A stretch of 64,000 bases of DNA from Streptomyces hyaluromycini (lineage in GTDB: Bacteria > Actinomycetota > Actinomycetes > Streptomycetales > Streptomycetaceae). Numbering within the stretch: the stretch's first letter is position 1; each line of letters opens with the position of its first letter. The notes beneath the pieces are model-generated. The model made no database searches. It was given only the letters and a program-made list of their open reading frames with translations, and was not told where the DNA came from. Shown in pieces: positions 15,805-24,658 of the stretch. The stretch covers positions 1-64,000 of the forward strand of contig NZ_BCFL01000040.1 in the NCBI RefSeq assembly GCF_002217755.1, read 5' to 3'. Made by a program: the position numbers and the translations under genes.

Positions 15805-16746
15805 TCAGTCACCTGCCTGGATGAGACCGCCCCGGCGCCGCATCAGGATCGCGGTGAACGCCATGGACAGGACGAAGAGGACGAGGGCGACGACACACGC
15901 GGAGCCGTAGTCGAAGCGCTGGAAGCCGAGGTTGTAGACGAGCTGGGGGAGGGTGAGCGTCGATTTCTCCGGATAGCCGGGCTCGAACTGCGTGCCCGCG
16001 CCCTGGATCACGCCCGAGGCGACCTTTCCGGCGATGAGCGGCTGCGTGTAGTACTGCATCGTCTGGATGACACCCGTGACGACCGCGAACATCACGATCG
16101 GCGAGATGTTCGGGAGGGTGACGTACCGGAAGCGCTGCCACGCGGAGGCGCCGTCCAGCTCCGCCGCCTCGTACTGCTCCGTCGGCACGTCGAGCAGCGC
16201 GGCCATGAAGATGACCATCAGGTCGCCGACGCCCCACAGGGCCAGCAGCGTCAGGGCCGGCTTGGACCAGGTGGGGTCGTTGAACCAGCCCGGGGCCGGG
16301 ATGCCGACCTTTTCGAGGATCGAGTTGACCGGCCCGGTACCGGGGTTGAGAAGGAACGCGAAGGCCATGGTCGCCGCGACCGGCGGGGCCAGGTAGGGCA
16401 GGTAGAAGAGGGTGCGGAAGACCCCCGTACCCGTCTTGATCTTCGTGATGAGCATGCCGACGCCGAGTCCGAAGACCACCCGGAGCGACACCATCACGAC
16501 CACCAGCCACAGGGTGTTGCGCAACGCGGGCCAGAAGTAGGGATAGTGCTCGAAGACGTACGTCCAGTTCTTCGTGCCGGTCCACGTCGGCGGTTTGAAG
16601 CCGTCGTAGTGCATGAAGGAGAAATAGACCGTGGAGATCAGCGGGTACGCGAAGAACACCGCGAACCCGATCAGCCAGGGCGACATGAAGGCAACCGTCC
16701 GAAGCGCCGACCTGCGGCGCTTCGACGCCAGGGTGATGGTGCTCAT
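15805..16746 (-). CDS. Sugar ABC transporter permease (MalF type)
   Basis: A 313-residue product from ATG 16746. TM helices are spread through the chain, starting at about 15-38 (T-V-A-F-M-S-P-W-L-I-G-F-A-V-F-F-A-Y-P), with the EAA motif Y-E-A-A-E-L-D-G-A-S-A-W near residue 200. It lies 2 bp downstream of the binding-protein gene, with the second permease 2 bp further on. It forms the heterodimeric membrane channel of the importer. Confidence 0.93.
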   Translation of the reverse strand: MSTITLASKRRRSALRTVAFMSPWLIGFAVFFAYPLISTVYFSFMHYDGFKPPTWTGTKNWTYVFEHYPYFWPALRNTLWLVVVMVSLRVVFGLGVGMLITKIKTGTGVFRTLFYLPYLAPPVAATMAFAFLLNPGTGPVNSILEKVGIPAPGWFNDPTWSKPALTLLALWGVGDLMVIFMAALLDVPTEQYEAAELDGASAWQRFRYVTLPNISPIVMFAVVTGVIQTMQYYTQPLIAGKVASGVIQGAGTQFEPGYPEKSTLTLPQLVYNLGFQRFDYGSACVVALVLFVLSMAFTAILMRRRGGLIQAGD

Positions 16747-16748
16747 CG

Positions 16749-18092
16749 CTACTTCGCCTGCGCGATGTCCGTGTCGATCTGCTTGGCCGTGTCCCCCAGG
16801 CCGGACTTGAGGTCCTTGACCTTGCCGCTCTCGTAGTCGTATCCGAAGTTCTGGATCGTCGCCAGGTACACACCGCCGTTGATGGAGGCGGGAGACGTCG
16901 TCGAGTTCGGGTTGGCGGCGATGTCCAGGAAGGTCTTGAAGCGCGGGTCGTACTTCAGCTTCGGCGACTTCAGGGCGGCCAGCGTGGACGGCACGTTGTG
17001 GATGGCGTTGGAGAAGTTCACCACCGCGTCCGTGTCCGTGGTGATGTACTTGACGAACTCCCAGGCCGCGTTCTGCTTCTTGCTGTTCGCGGCGATACCG
17101 GCGATCGTGCCGGTGATGTAGCCCTTGCCATACTGCGCGACCTGGTCGTCCGGAACGGGCAGCGGGGCGACGCCGATGTCGAACTTCGTCTTGGCGTCCA
17201 GGGCCATGCCGAGCCGCCACTCGCCGTCGAGCTGCATGGCGACCTGGCCGGTCTGGAAGGGGTGCTTGTCGCCCCACTCGTCGCCCAGCGTCGCCCGGTA
17301 CTTCTCCAGCTTCTGGAATCCGCCGAGTTCGTCGACAAGGTCCTTCTGCAGCGTGAACGCCTCGGTGAAAGCGGGGTCCTTGGCGACGTTCGACTTTCCG
17401 TCGGCCGTGAAGTACGTCGGCGAGAACTGCGCCGCGTAGTGCTCGGTCGTGGTCTCCCAGCCGTGGTAGTCCGGCATGAAACCGAGCTGCTTGTAGCTGT
17501 CGCCCTGGGCGATCGTCAGTTTCTTGGCGTCCGCCTTGAATTCGGTCCACGTCTTCGGCGGGTTCGCGATACCGGCCGCCTTGAACGCCGTCTTGTTGTA
17601 GTAGAGGCCGTACGCGTCACCCAGCAGCGGAGCCGAACAGCGGTTGCCGTCGTACTGGGTGTACTCGTTCATCGCCTTCGGGAACGTCGTCTCCGGGTCG
17701 ATGCCGGACTTCTTGAAGAACGGGTTCAGGTCGACCAGCGCGCCCGAGGAGCAGAACTTGCCCACGTTGTTGGTGGTGAACGAGGAGATGACGTCCGGGG
17801 CCTTGTCGCCGCCGCTGCGCAGCGCCTGGTTGATCTTGTCGTCGGTCATGTTGCTGACGACGTTGACGTGGATGTTGGGGTGCGCCTTCTCGAAGCCGGC
17901 GATCAGCGCGTTGACCGCCTTCACCTCGTTCGGGGCGCTCCAGGCGTGCCAGAAGTTGATGGTGGTGTTCGCGGAGGCGTCGTCGTCGGCTCCGGAGGAG
18001 GACTGGCCGGTACAGGCGGTGAGCAGGGCCAGCGAACTGGCGGCCGCGGTCAGGGCAAAAGCCGTCTTTCGGGCAGCGGAGGGTATGGGCAT
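16749..18092 (-). CDS. Sugar-binding lipoprotein of the ABC importer
   Basis: A 447-residue product from ATG 18092. A lipoprotein signal (R-K-T-A-F-A-L-T-A-A-A-S-S-L-A-L) ends in the lipobox L-L-T-A-C, giving a lipid-anchored mature protein from Cys27. The rest is a cluster-1 extracellular binding protein (N-F-W-H-A-W-S-A-P near the start, Y-G-L-Y-Y-N-K-T-A-F, Q-L-D-G-E-W-R). It captures an oligosaccharide outside the membrane. It is the first gene of the transport/hydrolase operon, 102 bp downstream of the ROK gene. Confidence 0.93.
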   Translation of the reverse strand: MPIPSAARKTAFALTAAASSLALLTACTGQSSSGADDDASANTTINFWHAWSAPNEVKAVNALIAGFEKAHPNIHVNVVSNMTDDKINQALRSGGDKAPDVISSFTTNNVGKFCSSGALVDLNPFFKKSGIDPETTFPKAMNEYTQYDGNRCSAPLLGDAYGLYYNKTAFKAAGIANPPKTWTEFKADAKKLTIAQGDSYKQLGFMPDYHGWETTTEHYAAQFSPTYFTADGKSNVAKDPAFTEAFTLQKDLVDELGGFQKLEKYRATLGDEWGDKHPFQTGQVAMQLDGEWRLGMALDAKTKFDIGVAPLPVPDDQVAQYGKGYITGTIAGIAANSKKQNAAWEFVKYITTDTDAVVNFSNAIHNVPSTLAALKSPKLKYDPRFKTFLDIAANPNSTTSPASINGGVYLATIQNFGYDYESGKVKDLKSGLGDTAKQIDTDIAQAK

Positions 18093-18194
18093 GGCGAGGT
18101 CTCCCGGGGCGGGCGGTGTGGGAAGGGAACGGCAGTGCGGGAAGCTGAGGGTGAGGCGGGTGAAGCGGGTGAGGAGGCAGGAACGGGCAGGGGC

Positions 18195-19406
18195 TCAGCG
18201 CGAGGTGTCGAAGACCTCGTCACGGGTGGTCGCGAGCGCGCTCTCCAGCGCGCCGCGCAGCACGGGGTGTTCGCGGACGTCGCCGACGACGAGCCGCGGC
18301 CGGGCGGCCGCCAGCTCCTCCAGTTCGGCCTGGACGAGGGCGCGCAGCACCTCGCCGCCGGCGGTCAGGGCGGTGCCGCTGAGGACGACGAGTTCGGGGT
18401 CGAGGACGGAGACGAGGGAGGCGAGACCGGTGGCCAGCCGGGTCGCGTAGGTCCGGAGCAGCTGGTGGTAGGGGCCGGTGGCGTGGTCGGCGGCGCGGGC
18501 GACGAGTTCGGCGGCCGCCTCGTCGTACGGCCCGGCCGGCAGGTCATCGATGCCCAGCTCGCGCGCCAGCCGGGGCACGGCCTGCGAACCGGCGAGTTCC
18601 TGGTAGCCACCGCTGTTGGCCTTGGTGACCTGGCGGACCAGCGGGGTGCCCGGCACCGGCAGGAAGCCGACCTCGCCGGCGCCGCCGGTCCAGCCGCGGT
18701 GCAGCCGGCCGCCGAGGACCAGGGCGGCACCGAGGCCCTCCTGGTTCCACAGCAGCACGAAGTCGTTGTGGCCCCGGGCCGCGCCGAGCCGCTGTTCGGC
18801 GATGGCGGCGAGGTTGACGTCGTTCTCGTACTCGACCGGCATCGGCAGCGCGGCGGCGAGTTCGTCGAGCAGTGCGGGGGAGTGCCAGCCGGGCAGGTGC
18901 GAGGCGTACCGCAGCCGGCCGGTGTTGGGGTCGAAGGCGCCGGGCGTGCCGATCACGACCCGGCGGACGTCGTCCCGGGCCAGCCCGGCCGCCTTCACGG
19001 CGCCGTCCAGGGCGTCGGTGACCTGCCGTACGACGGACTGCGCGGAGCGCCGGCCGGGGGTCGGCAGCTCGTACTCGCCGACGGTGCGGCCGGTGACGTC
19101 GGCGACGGCGGCCCGGATCCGGCCCGGGTTGACGTCAAGCCCGGCGGCGTGGGCCGCGCGCGGGTTCACCGAGTACAGCTGGGCGTTGGGGCCCGGCCGG
19201 CCCTCGCTGGTGCCGGTCGCCAGCACCAGCCCGGCCGCCTCCAGGCGGGCCAGCAGCTGGGACGCGGTCGGCTTGGAGAGGCCGGTCAGCTTGCCGATCC
19301 GGGTGCGGGACAGCGGGCCGTGCTCCAGCAGCAGGTCCAGTGCGGCGCGGTCGTTCATGGCGCGCAGCACGCGCGGGGTGCCCGGCGTACCGGCGGTTCC
19401 TGCCAT
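18195..19406 (-). CDS. ROK-family transcriptional repressor
   Basis: A 403-residue product. I choose ATG 19406 (M-A-G-T-A-G-T-P); a GTG at 19418 is possible. A winged-helix DNA-binding domain occupies residues 20-75 (L-S-R-T-R-I-G-K-L-T-G-L-S-K-P-T-A-S-Q-L). It is followed by the ROK actin-like domain (A-G-L-D-V-N-P-G-R-I, I-G-T-P-G-A-F-D-P, G-A-A-L-V-L-G-G-R-L-H-R-G-W-T-G-G-A-G-E-V). The usual Cys-Gly-Cys zinc motif after G-E-V-G is missing (F-L-P-V-P-G-T-P). It likely represses the adjoining sugar operon and is released by the transported sugar. Confidence 0.9.
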   Translation of the reverse strand: MAGTAGTPGTPRVLRAMNDRAALDLLLEHGPLSRTRIGKLTGLSKPTASQLLARLEAAGLVLATGTSEGRPGPNAQLYSVNPRAAHAAGLDVNPGRIRAAVADVTGRTVGEYELPTPGRRSAQSVVRQVTDALDGAVKAAGLARDDVRRVVIGTPGAFDPNTGRLRYASHLPGWHSPALLDELAAALPMPVEYENDVNLAAIAEQRLGAARGHNDFVLLWNQEGLGAALVLGGRLHRGWTGGAGEVGFLPVPGTPLVRQVTKANSGGYQELAGSQAVPRLARELGIDDLPAGPYDEAAAELVARAADHATGPYHQLLRTYATRLATGLASLVSVLDPELVVLSGTALTAGGEVLRALVQAELEELAAARPRLVVGDVREHPVLRGALESALATTRDEVFDTSR

Positions 19407-19508
19407 GGGTTTCGACACCTGCCTTTCCAGCCGCTCAGTTTCCCAGTGACGCGGACGATCGGTCCACCCGGGTGGACCACCTGAGCCGCCCGTTCCTTGA
19501 TCACTGTT

Positions 19509-19521
19509 AGGAAAGTTTCCT
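19509..19521. promoter_or_regulatory. Candidate ROK operator
   Basis: AGGAAAGTTTCCT is a perfect palindrome around a central G, in the sequence GTTAGGAAAGTTTCCTGTT. It lies 103 bp upstream of the ROK start. Sites of this AGGAAA/TTTCCT form are common ahead of Streptomyces ROK-controlled sugar operons, so it may be the autoregulatory site. Confidence 0.55.
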
Positions 19522-19611
19522 GTTGGCTGGAAAACGTAAGCCGCCGGAAGGAGAGCGTCAATAGCCCGCCGGGGCGGCAATGCAGTCGTTACCTGGGCTT
19601 GGGCATGCCAA

Positions 19612-19640
19612 GGGCCCGCCCGGAAGATCCGGACGGGCCC
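19612..19640 (-). terminator. Terminator after the secreted-protein gene
   Basis: GGGCCCGCCCGGA at 19612-19624 faces TCCGGACGGGCCC at 19628-19640, a 13-bp stem with one mismatch and a 3-nt loop, 33 bp past the stop codon. Confidence 0.7.
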
Positions 19641-19672
19641 TGTGGTGTGTGGACGGTCTCAGCGCAGGACCG

Positions 19673-20497
19673 TTACTTCACCTGGATGTAGTCACCGGTG
19701 GCCGTCGCCGCCGCGGTGGTCGTCGTACCCGCGAAGACGTACCGGTAGTAGCCGCTCTTCGACGCCTTCACCGTGGTGGACAGGGAGCCGCCCGTGCCGG
19801 AGGTGATCCCCTTCACGTTCGTGTACGTGTTGCTGCCCGCGGCGCGGAACTGCAGGACGGCCTTCTGTCCCGAGTAGCCCTTGTACGCCATGGCGTCCCA
19901 GTCGGCCCGGGTCAGCTTCCCCTTGACGGTGATCGTCTTCCCCTTGGCCACCGGCTCCGGCGAGGCGTCGGCGGTCAGCTTGGCCGCGCGCTGCACCTTG
20001 GCGGTGCCGAGGTTGCCCCAGATGGCCACGTCGGTCTCGGAGCTGAGGAAGTCGTCCGAGACGGTGCCGTCGATGTGGGCGTACAGGCCCGCGGCCTTCC
20101 ACGTGGTGGCGTCCGCGGCCTCGTACAGGTACTCGGGGTCGGCCGGGATGTTCTCGGAGCAGCTCTCGGTGACCGTGGTGTCCGTGGTGGCGGTCGTCGT
20201 GCAGGTGGGCATGACTTCCGGGTCCAGCTCGTTGTCGAGGGACTTCAGCGTGCCGCGGTAGAGCATCACCGCGGCGAACGTCTTCTTGTTGTCGATGACC
20301 AGGTCGGCGGGCCGGGTCAGGGTGTACGTCACCGGCACGGTCACCGTCTTGGTGGTGCCGACGACGATGGCCTTGCCCTTGTTCACGGTCACGTCGGAGA
20401 AGACCAGGTTCGGAGTGGCCGCGGAGGCGGCGGGCGCCGCGATGCCGGCCAGGGCCAGGGCACCGGACAGGGCGGTGCCTATGGCGAGCTTTCTCAT
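19673..20497 (-). CDS. Secreted protein of unknown function
   Basis: A 274-residue product from ATG 20497, with GGGG a few bases upstream. A clear Sec signal peptide (M-R-K-L-A-I-G-T-A-L-S-G-A-L-A-L-A-G) ends in A-A-S-A-A near residue 28. The mature part is beta-rich with Thr/Val/Lys strands, two Cys flanking a Thr-rich segment (P-T-C-T-T-T, T-E-S-C-S), and a C-terminal domain resembling Ig-like surface repeats (A-V-L-Q-F-R-A-A-G-S-N-T-Y). It is monocistronic with its own terminator. Similar extracellular proteins are common in Streptomyces; I know no role. Confidence 0.8.
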   Translation of the reverse strand: MRKLAIGTALSGALALAGIAAPAASAATPNLVFSDVTVNKGKAIVVGTTKTVTVPVTYTLTRPADLVIDNKKTFAAVMLYRGTLKSLDNELDPEVMPTCTTTATTDTTVTESCSENIPADPEYLYEAADATTWKAAGLYAHIDGTVSDDFLSSETDVAIWGNLGTAKVQRAAKLTADASPEPVAKGKTITVKGKLTRADWDAMAYKGYSGQKAVLQFRAAGSNTYTNVKGITSGTGGSLSTTVKASKSGYYRYVFAGTTTTAAATATGDYIQVK

Positions 20498-20747
20498 GTA
20501 TCCCCACATTCGAGACGGGCCCCGGGGCGACGTCGCGCTCCAGAACAAGGGCCCGTAGTGGGGCGACCCTAGATCATCATCGACGCGCGGAGAATGCGGG
20601 GGGCCTGTGAAGACCGTCTGAATCCGGCCGACGGCCGGTTTGTGATCACGGCTGCGTCACGATGTCCGTCGCTGCAGGTCGCAGGTCCTCTTCTCGCAGT
20701 TTCCTGCTCTGGGATGCCAACACCGACCAGGAGAACGGCGACTGATC

Positions 20748-21272
20748 ATGACCCCTCGAAGGCGGTTGTTCGTACGGCTGTCGCGCAGCGCCTTGGGCGA
20801 CTTTGCCGTGCCGATCCTCACGCTGTGCATCTTCGACGAGGGCTTCTCCTGGACGACGGTCGCGCGTGCCATGGCCGGGTACCCGCTGGCCTGGATCGTG
20901 CTCTCGCTGCTGTGGGCCGGCTGGCGGACCGGTTCGCTGGTGCGCCGGGCGCGCGGCCTGGGCGTCGAGGCCACCGAGAAGGTGCTGGACGACACCCAGG
21001 CCCACACCGTCACCGGCATCCCGATCGACCGCATCCGCGCCGAGCTGGCAGCGGCGCGCCAGGTGTCGGACCTCGCCGACGGCAACCCGGTCCGCTTCCG
21101 CTGGCACCCTTACCGCTCCCGGGTGTCCGTCGAGGCCTCGGTCGCCTACGACGACACCTCGGGCGAGGCCCGCATAGAGGTCCGTACTTCCGGAAACCTT
21201 GAGAGCGGCCTCTTCCGGGGCGCCGCGTTCACCGCGCTCTGCCGGATAGCGGGCACGCTCGAAGGGCGTTGA
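20748..21272 (+). CDS. Membrane-anchored hypothetical protein
   Basis: A 174-residue product from ATG 20748, with AGGAG further upstream than ideal. After a basic N-terminus (P-R-R-R-L-F-V-R-L-S-R) there are two hydrophobic segments, residues about 17-35 and 42-63 (Y-P-L-A-W-I-V-L-S-L-L-W-A-G-W). The soluble C-terminal half includes R-F-R-W-H-P-Y-R-S-R-V-S-V-E-A. No family is recognised. Confidence 0.6.
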   Translation: MTPRRRLFVRLSRSALGDFAVPILTLCIFDEGFSWTTVARAMAGYPLAWIVLSLLWAGWRTGSLVRRARGLGVEATEKVLDDTQAHTVTGIPIDRIRAELAAARQVSDLADGNPVRFRWHPYRSRVSVEASVAYDDTSGEARIEVRTSGNLESGLFRGAAFTALCRIAGTLEGR

Positions 21273-21284
21273 GCCGGGGGCCGC

Positions 21285-21914
21285 TCAGTCGTCGAGGAAG
21301 GGGGCCGTGTCGAGGGCGGGGTAGGGGGCGGGGAGGGGGAGCGGGTCGCCGAGGTTCACCTTCTCGTCGGTCTTGTAGTAGGCCTCGGTGGGGTCGTCGC
21401 CGGGGAGGACCGGGTCGGTGTAGCAGTGGGCGGACTTCGTGTGGCGGTCGATGAGGACGTAGACCGGGATGCCCGCGGCGGCGTAGGTGCGGAACTTGGG
21501 ACCGGTGTCCGTTTCGTGGTTGGTGGAGGTGACCTCACCGACGAGGGCGAGCAGGTCGCCGGGGTACCAGCCCGGGTACCTGAGGTAATGAGACTCGTCC
21601 GAGCCGGTCGGCTTGCGGTGCTTTACATACAGGTCGGGGATGAGCAGCGCTGTGGTTTCACCGGTGCTGTCGGCGAACCGGTATCCGTTGCCGGTGCCGG
21701 CGTGCCGGACTCCCGCCGAGCGGAACTGGACGAGCAGGGTCATGACCGTACTGTTGTGCCCATGATCCGGTGGTGACTGCGGTACGCAGGCCCGGCCTTC
21801 GAGGAACTCGGGGCGTACAGGCATGGGGGAGGCCGCCTCGTAGGCCGCCAAGAGCCGGACCGGCTCCATGCGGGCGAGGAGGTCCGGCTCCGCAGGGCGG
21901 CGGTCGGTGTTCAC
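21285..21914 (-). CDS. Uma2-family putative restriction-endonuclease-fold protein
   Basis: A 209-residue product. I use GTG 21914 (V-N-T-D-R-R-P-A-E-P); the frame stays open further up but without coding character. It has the Uma2 (DUF820) PD-(D/E)xK nuclease fold: L-L-I-P-D-L-Y-V near residue 95 provides the Asp, L-V-G-E-V-T-S-T-N near 125 the Glu, and K-F-R-T-Y-A-A-A-G-I-P-V-Y-V-L-I the conserved helix-strand after it. Streptomyces carry many Uma2 paralogues of unknown in vivo role. It is monocistronic and convergent with the membrane protein upstream. Confidence 0.85.
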   Translation of the reverse strand: MNTDRRPAEPDLLARMEPVRLLAAYEAASPMPVRPEFLEGRACVPQSPPDHGHNSTVMTLLVQFRSAGVRHAGTGNGYRFADSTGETTALLIPDLYVKHRKPTGSDESHYLRYPGWYPGDLLALVGEVTSTNHETDTGPKFRTYAAAGIPVYVLIDRHTKSAHCYTDPVLPGDDPTEAYYKTDEKVNLGDPLPLPAPYPALDTAPFLDD

Positions 21915-21998
21915 GACCGAAAGCGTGGGGCACCCCGGACGTCGTAAGACGCCGGAATGCCCCACCGTTCACTCGAACGAGTGTGCTGAACCGTTCCG

Positions 21999-23102
21999 CT
22001 ACTTCCCTGCCGCCGACGACCGCTGTGAAGCGATCGGCGTCGTCGCCGCCACCTGCGGCGAGTCCGAGTCGGCGAACGCCGACGGGGCGGCCACGGCCGC
22101 CGTCGGATCCGGCGGCTCCTCCTCCGAGAGGCCCGTCGGCACACCGCCGACGATCCGGATGTCCGCCGCGTCGAAGGCCCGCTTGATCCGCCAGCGCAGC
22201 TCGCGCTCCACGGTCAGCGCCTTGCCCGGCATGGTCTTGGCGGAGAGCCGGACGACCATCGAGTCGATGAGCACCGAGTCCAGGCCGAGGATCTGGATCG
22301 GGCCCCACAGGAGCTCGTTCCAGGGCTCCTCCTTGGACATCTTCTCGGCGACCTCGTCCAGGGTGGCCCGCACCCGGTCCAGGTCCTCGCTGGGCCGCAG
22401 GGTGACGTCGACGCCGGCCGTGGCCCAGCCCTGCGAGAGATTGCCGATGCGCTTGATCTCGCCGTTGCGGACGTACCAGATCTCGCCGTCGGCGCCGCGC
22501 AGCTTGGTCACCCGCAGGCCGACCTCGACGACCTCGCCGGAGGCCACCCCCGCGTCGATCGAGTCGCCGACGCCGTACTGGTCCTCAAGGATCATGAACA
22601 CGCCGGACAGGAAGTCCGTGACCAGGTTCCGGGCGCCGAAACCGATCGCGACACCGGCGACACCGGCGGAGGCCAGCAACGGGGCCAGGTCGATCTGGAA
22701 GCTGCTCAGCACCATCAGCGCGGCCGTGCCGAGGATCAGGAAGCTCGCCACCGACCGCAGCACCGACCCGATCGCCTGCGAGCGCTGCCGCCGCCGCTCG
22801 GCGTTGACCAGCAGCCCGCCGAGGGTGGTGCCCTCCGCCGACTCGGCCGTCCGGTTCATCCGGTCGATGAACTTGGTTATCGCCCGCAGCACGGCCTTTC
22901 TGAGCACCACCGCGATCACCACGACCAGCAGCACCTTCAGCCCGATCGCCAGCCAGGTCGACCAGTTCTGCTCGACCCAGCTGGCCGTGTGGGCGGCGCT
23001 CTCCTGGGCGTCCTGGAGCGTGGGGACGGTCGTGGTCGGCGACTCCGAGGGGGTCGGCGACGGCGACGAACCGGCGGCCGGTAGGACGGCGGGCAAGGAC
23101 AC
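21999..23102 (-). CDS. Small-conductance mechanosensitive channel (MscS family)
   Basis: A 367-residue product from ATG 23102. It has an N-terminal Pro/Ser/Thr-rich extracytoplasmic stretch, a first TM helix at about 47-68 (W-L-A-I-G-L-K-V-L-L-V-V-V-I-A-V-V-L), then two more. TM3 is the Gly/Ala-rich pore helix, A-S-A-G-V-A-G-V-A-I-G-F-G-A-R-N-L-V. The MscS beta domain follows (D-Q-Y-G-V-G-D-S-I-D, G-E-V-V-E-V-G-L-R). The last 40 residues are an unstructured Pro/Ala tail. It releases solutes on hypo-osmotic shock. Confidence 0.93.
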   Translation of the reverse strand: MSLPAVLPAAGSSPSPTPSESPTTTVPTLQDAQESAAHTASWVEQNWSTWLAIGLKVLLVVVIAVVLRKAVLRAITKFIDRMNRTAESAEGTTLGGLLVNAERRRQRSQAIGSVLRSVASFLILGTAALMVLSSFQIDLAPLLASAGVAGVAIGFGARNLVTDFLSGVFMILEDQYGVGDSIDAGVASGEVVEVGLRVTKLRGADGEIWYVRNGEIKRIGNLSQGWATAGVDVTLRPSEDLDRVRATLDEVAEKMSKEEPWNELLWGPIQILGLDSVLIDSMVVRLSAKTMPGKALTVERELRWRIKRAFDAADIRIVGGVPTGLSEEEPPDPTAAVAAPSAFADSDSPQVAATTPIASQRSSAAGK

Positions 23103-23477
23103 GGCGGGTACCTCCAGGCGGTGCGCTACTGCCCTCCGGTACGGCGTTCAGGGTCACGTACGGCGTTCAAGGTCACGGAAAGGTCACCGGACGGGCAGGA
23201 ACACCACACTAACGGGGCATTGTGTGTGGGCCCCGCCGATACGAGAAGGAGAGACCGTCCTCACGCCGGCTCCTTACTCCCGGTTGGACAGGCCGGCTGC
23301 TCCCGCTTGAACAGGCCCGCTTGAAAAGGGGTACAACCGGGGGATGAATGCGGTGTGGTCGAAAACACTCCCAGCCCGTTACCGGGAGATGGTGGCGCGT
23401 CCACCAGGCAGGAGGGGAGACTGACCACAGATCGTCCCGGCGCGAGCCACGCGCCGCCGACGCCCAAGGAGGCCCCC

Positions 23478-24014
23478 GTGCCGCATGTCCTGGTCCTCAA
23501 CGCGTCGTACGAGCCGCTCGGCGTCGTACCGCTCCGCCGCGCGCTCGTCCTCGTCCTGGAGAACAAGGCAGTCGCCTTGGAGGAATCCGGCGCCTATATG
23601 CACAGCGCAACCGTCACAGTCTCCGCACCCAGCGTGGTCCGGCTCAAGCGATTCGTACGGGTTCCCTACCGGGGGCCCGTTCCTCTCACCCGCAGGGCGC
23701 TCTTCGCGCGCGACGGGGGCCGGTGCATGTACTGCGGTGGCGTCGCAACCAGCGTCGACCACGTCATCCCGCGCAGCCGCGGGGGTCAGCACGTCTGGGA
23801 CAACGTGGTGGCGTCCTGCCGCCGCTGCAACCACGTCAAGGCCGACCGCCATCTCTTCGAGATCGGCTGGCGGCTGCGGCACAAACCAGCCCCACCCACC
23901 GGCCTGGCCTGGCGCATCATCGGGACCGGCCATAGGGACCCGCGCTGGCTGCCGTACTTGCAACCGTACGGCGCGGACGACGCTCTGGCCCGGATCGACG
24001 GCATCTCCGCCTGA
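23478..24014 (+). CDS. HNH endonuclease family protein
   Basis: A 178-residue product from GTG 23478, with a perfect AAGGAGG 5 nt upstream; the frame is open to 23355 but that part is spurious. The N-terminal region (V-L-N-A-S-Y-E-P-L-G-V-V-P) precedes the HNH module: C-M-Y-C-G-G, then S-V-D-H-V-I-P-R-S-R-G-G, then C-R-R-C-N-H-V-K. The two Cys pairs bind structural zinc, and Asp-His plus Asn-His form the metal-dependent active site. This is the broadly conserved single-copy actinobacterial HNH protein, likely housekeeping rather than mobile. Its cellular role is not established. Confidence 0.93.
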   Translation: MPHVLVLNASYEPLGVVPLRRALVLVLENKAVALEESGAYMHSATVTVSAPSVVRLKRFVRVPYRGPVPLTRRALFARDGGRCMYCGGVATSVDHVIPRSRGGQHVWDNVVASCRRCNHVKADRHLFEIGWRLRHKPAPPTGLAWRIIGTGHRDPRWLPYLQPYGADDALARIDGISA

Positions 24015-24049
24015 CGGTCCGGGCCTTCGCATACCCCGTGGCTGCCCGC

Positions 24050-24658
24050 TCAGCCACGGGGCCCTTCGGCACGCGCGCCCCGTACGACGAACAGCGCACC
24101 GCCCACCGCAAACGCCCCCAGCGCCGCCGCCCAGGCGCCCGGTTGCGCCCCCGGTTGCACCGGCCACGCCCACACCGTCACCGCGCTTCCGTGCGCCCCC
24201 GCCGAGCCCAGATACACGGCACTGACGTAACCGAAGGCCGGCAGCCAGCTCAGCCGGGCCCCGAGCAGCGCGGCCGCGGCCGCCGTGACACCCGTACAGC
24301 CCAGTGTGTTGCGGATCATGGCCGGCGGCCCGAAGGTCTCCGGATGCCCCAGCACCGCCACCGGCAGCAGCACGGCCGCGAGCGCGGTGAGCCCGGCCAG
24401 CTGCGCCAGCCGCCGCGGCCACCACGGCCGCACGGCCGTCCGGTCCAGTTCGTCGGAGGGCGAGGACAGGCTCACCCCGATCACCGCGGCCGCCAGCAGC
24501 GGGGCCAGCGCGACCACCGGCACCCGGCGGTCGGGGTCGAGGTAACTGTCGAGACGGGCCGCCGCCCAGACCGCGAAGGCGGCCGTCCCGGCGAGCGCGA
24601 CAAGGGTGGCGGGAAGCGCGCGGGAGCGCGCGTAGAGCACCTGACCGGCGGTCGTCAC
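24050..24658 (-). CDS. Integral membrane protein of the sigma/ABC operon
   Basis: A 202-residue product from ATG 24658, overlapping the upstream gene's stop by 4 bp (ATGA). About five hydrophobic helices (A-T-L-V-A-L-A-G-T-A-A-F-A-V-W-A, V-V-A-L-A-P-L-L-A-A-A-V-I-G-V) and a basic end. It is the last cistron of a five-gene coupled operon and probably part of the ABC exporter's membrane assembly. No ABC-2 signature is obvious. Confidence 0.8.
   Translation of the reverse strand: MTTAGQVLYARSRALPATLVALAGTAAFAVWAAARLDSYLDPDRRVPVVALAPLLAAAVIGVSLSSPSDELDRTAVRPWWPRRLAQLAGLTALAAVLLPVAVLGHPETFGPPAMIRNTLGCTGVTAAAAALLGARLSWLPAFGYVSAVYLGSAGAHGSAVTVWAWPVQPGAQPGAWAAALGAFAVGGALFVVRGARAEGPRG

Noticed and set aside
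16998..19484. An 828-codon rightward frame across the binding-protein and ROK genes
   Set aside because: Mirror of well-supported leftward genes; low-complexity Arg/Val/Gly composition and no ribosome site.
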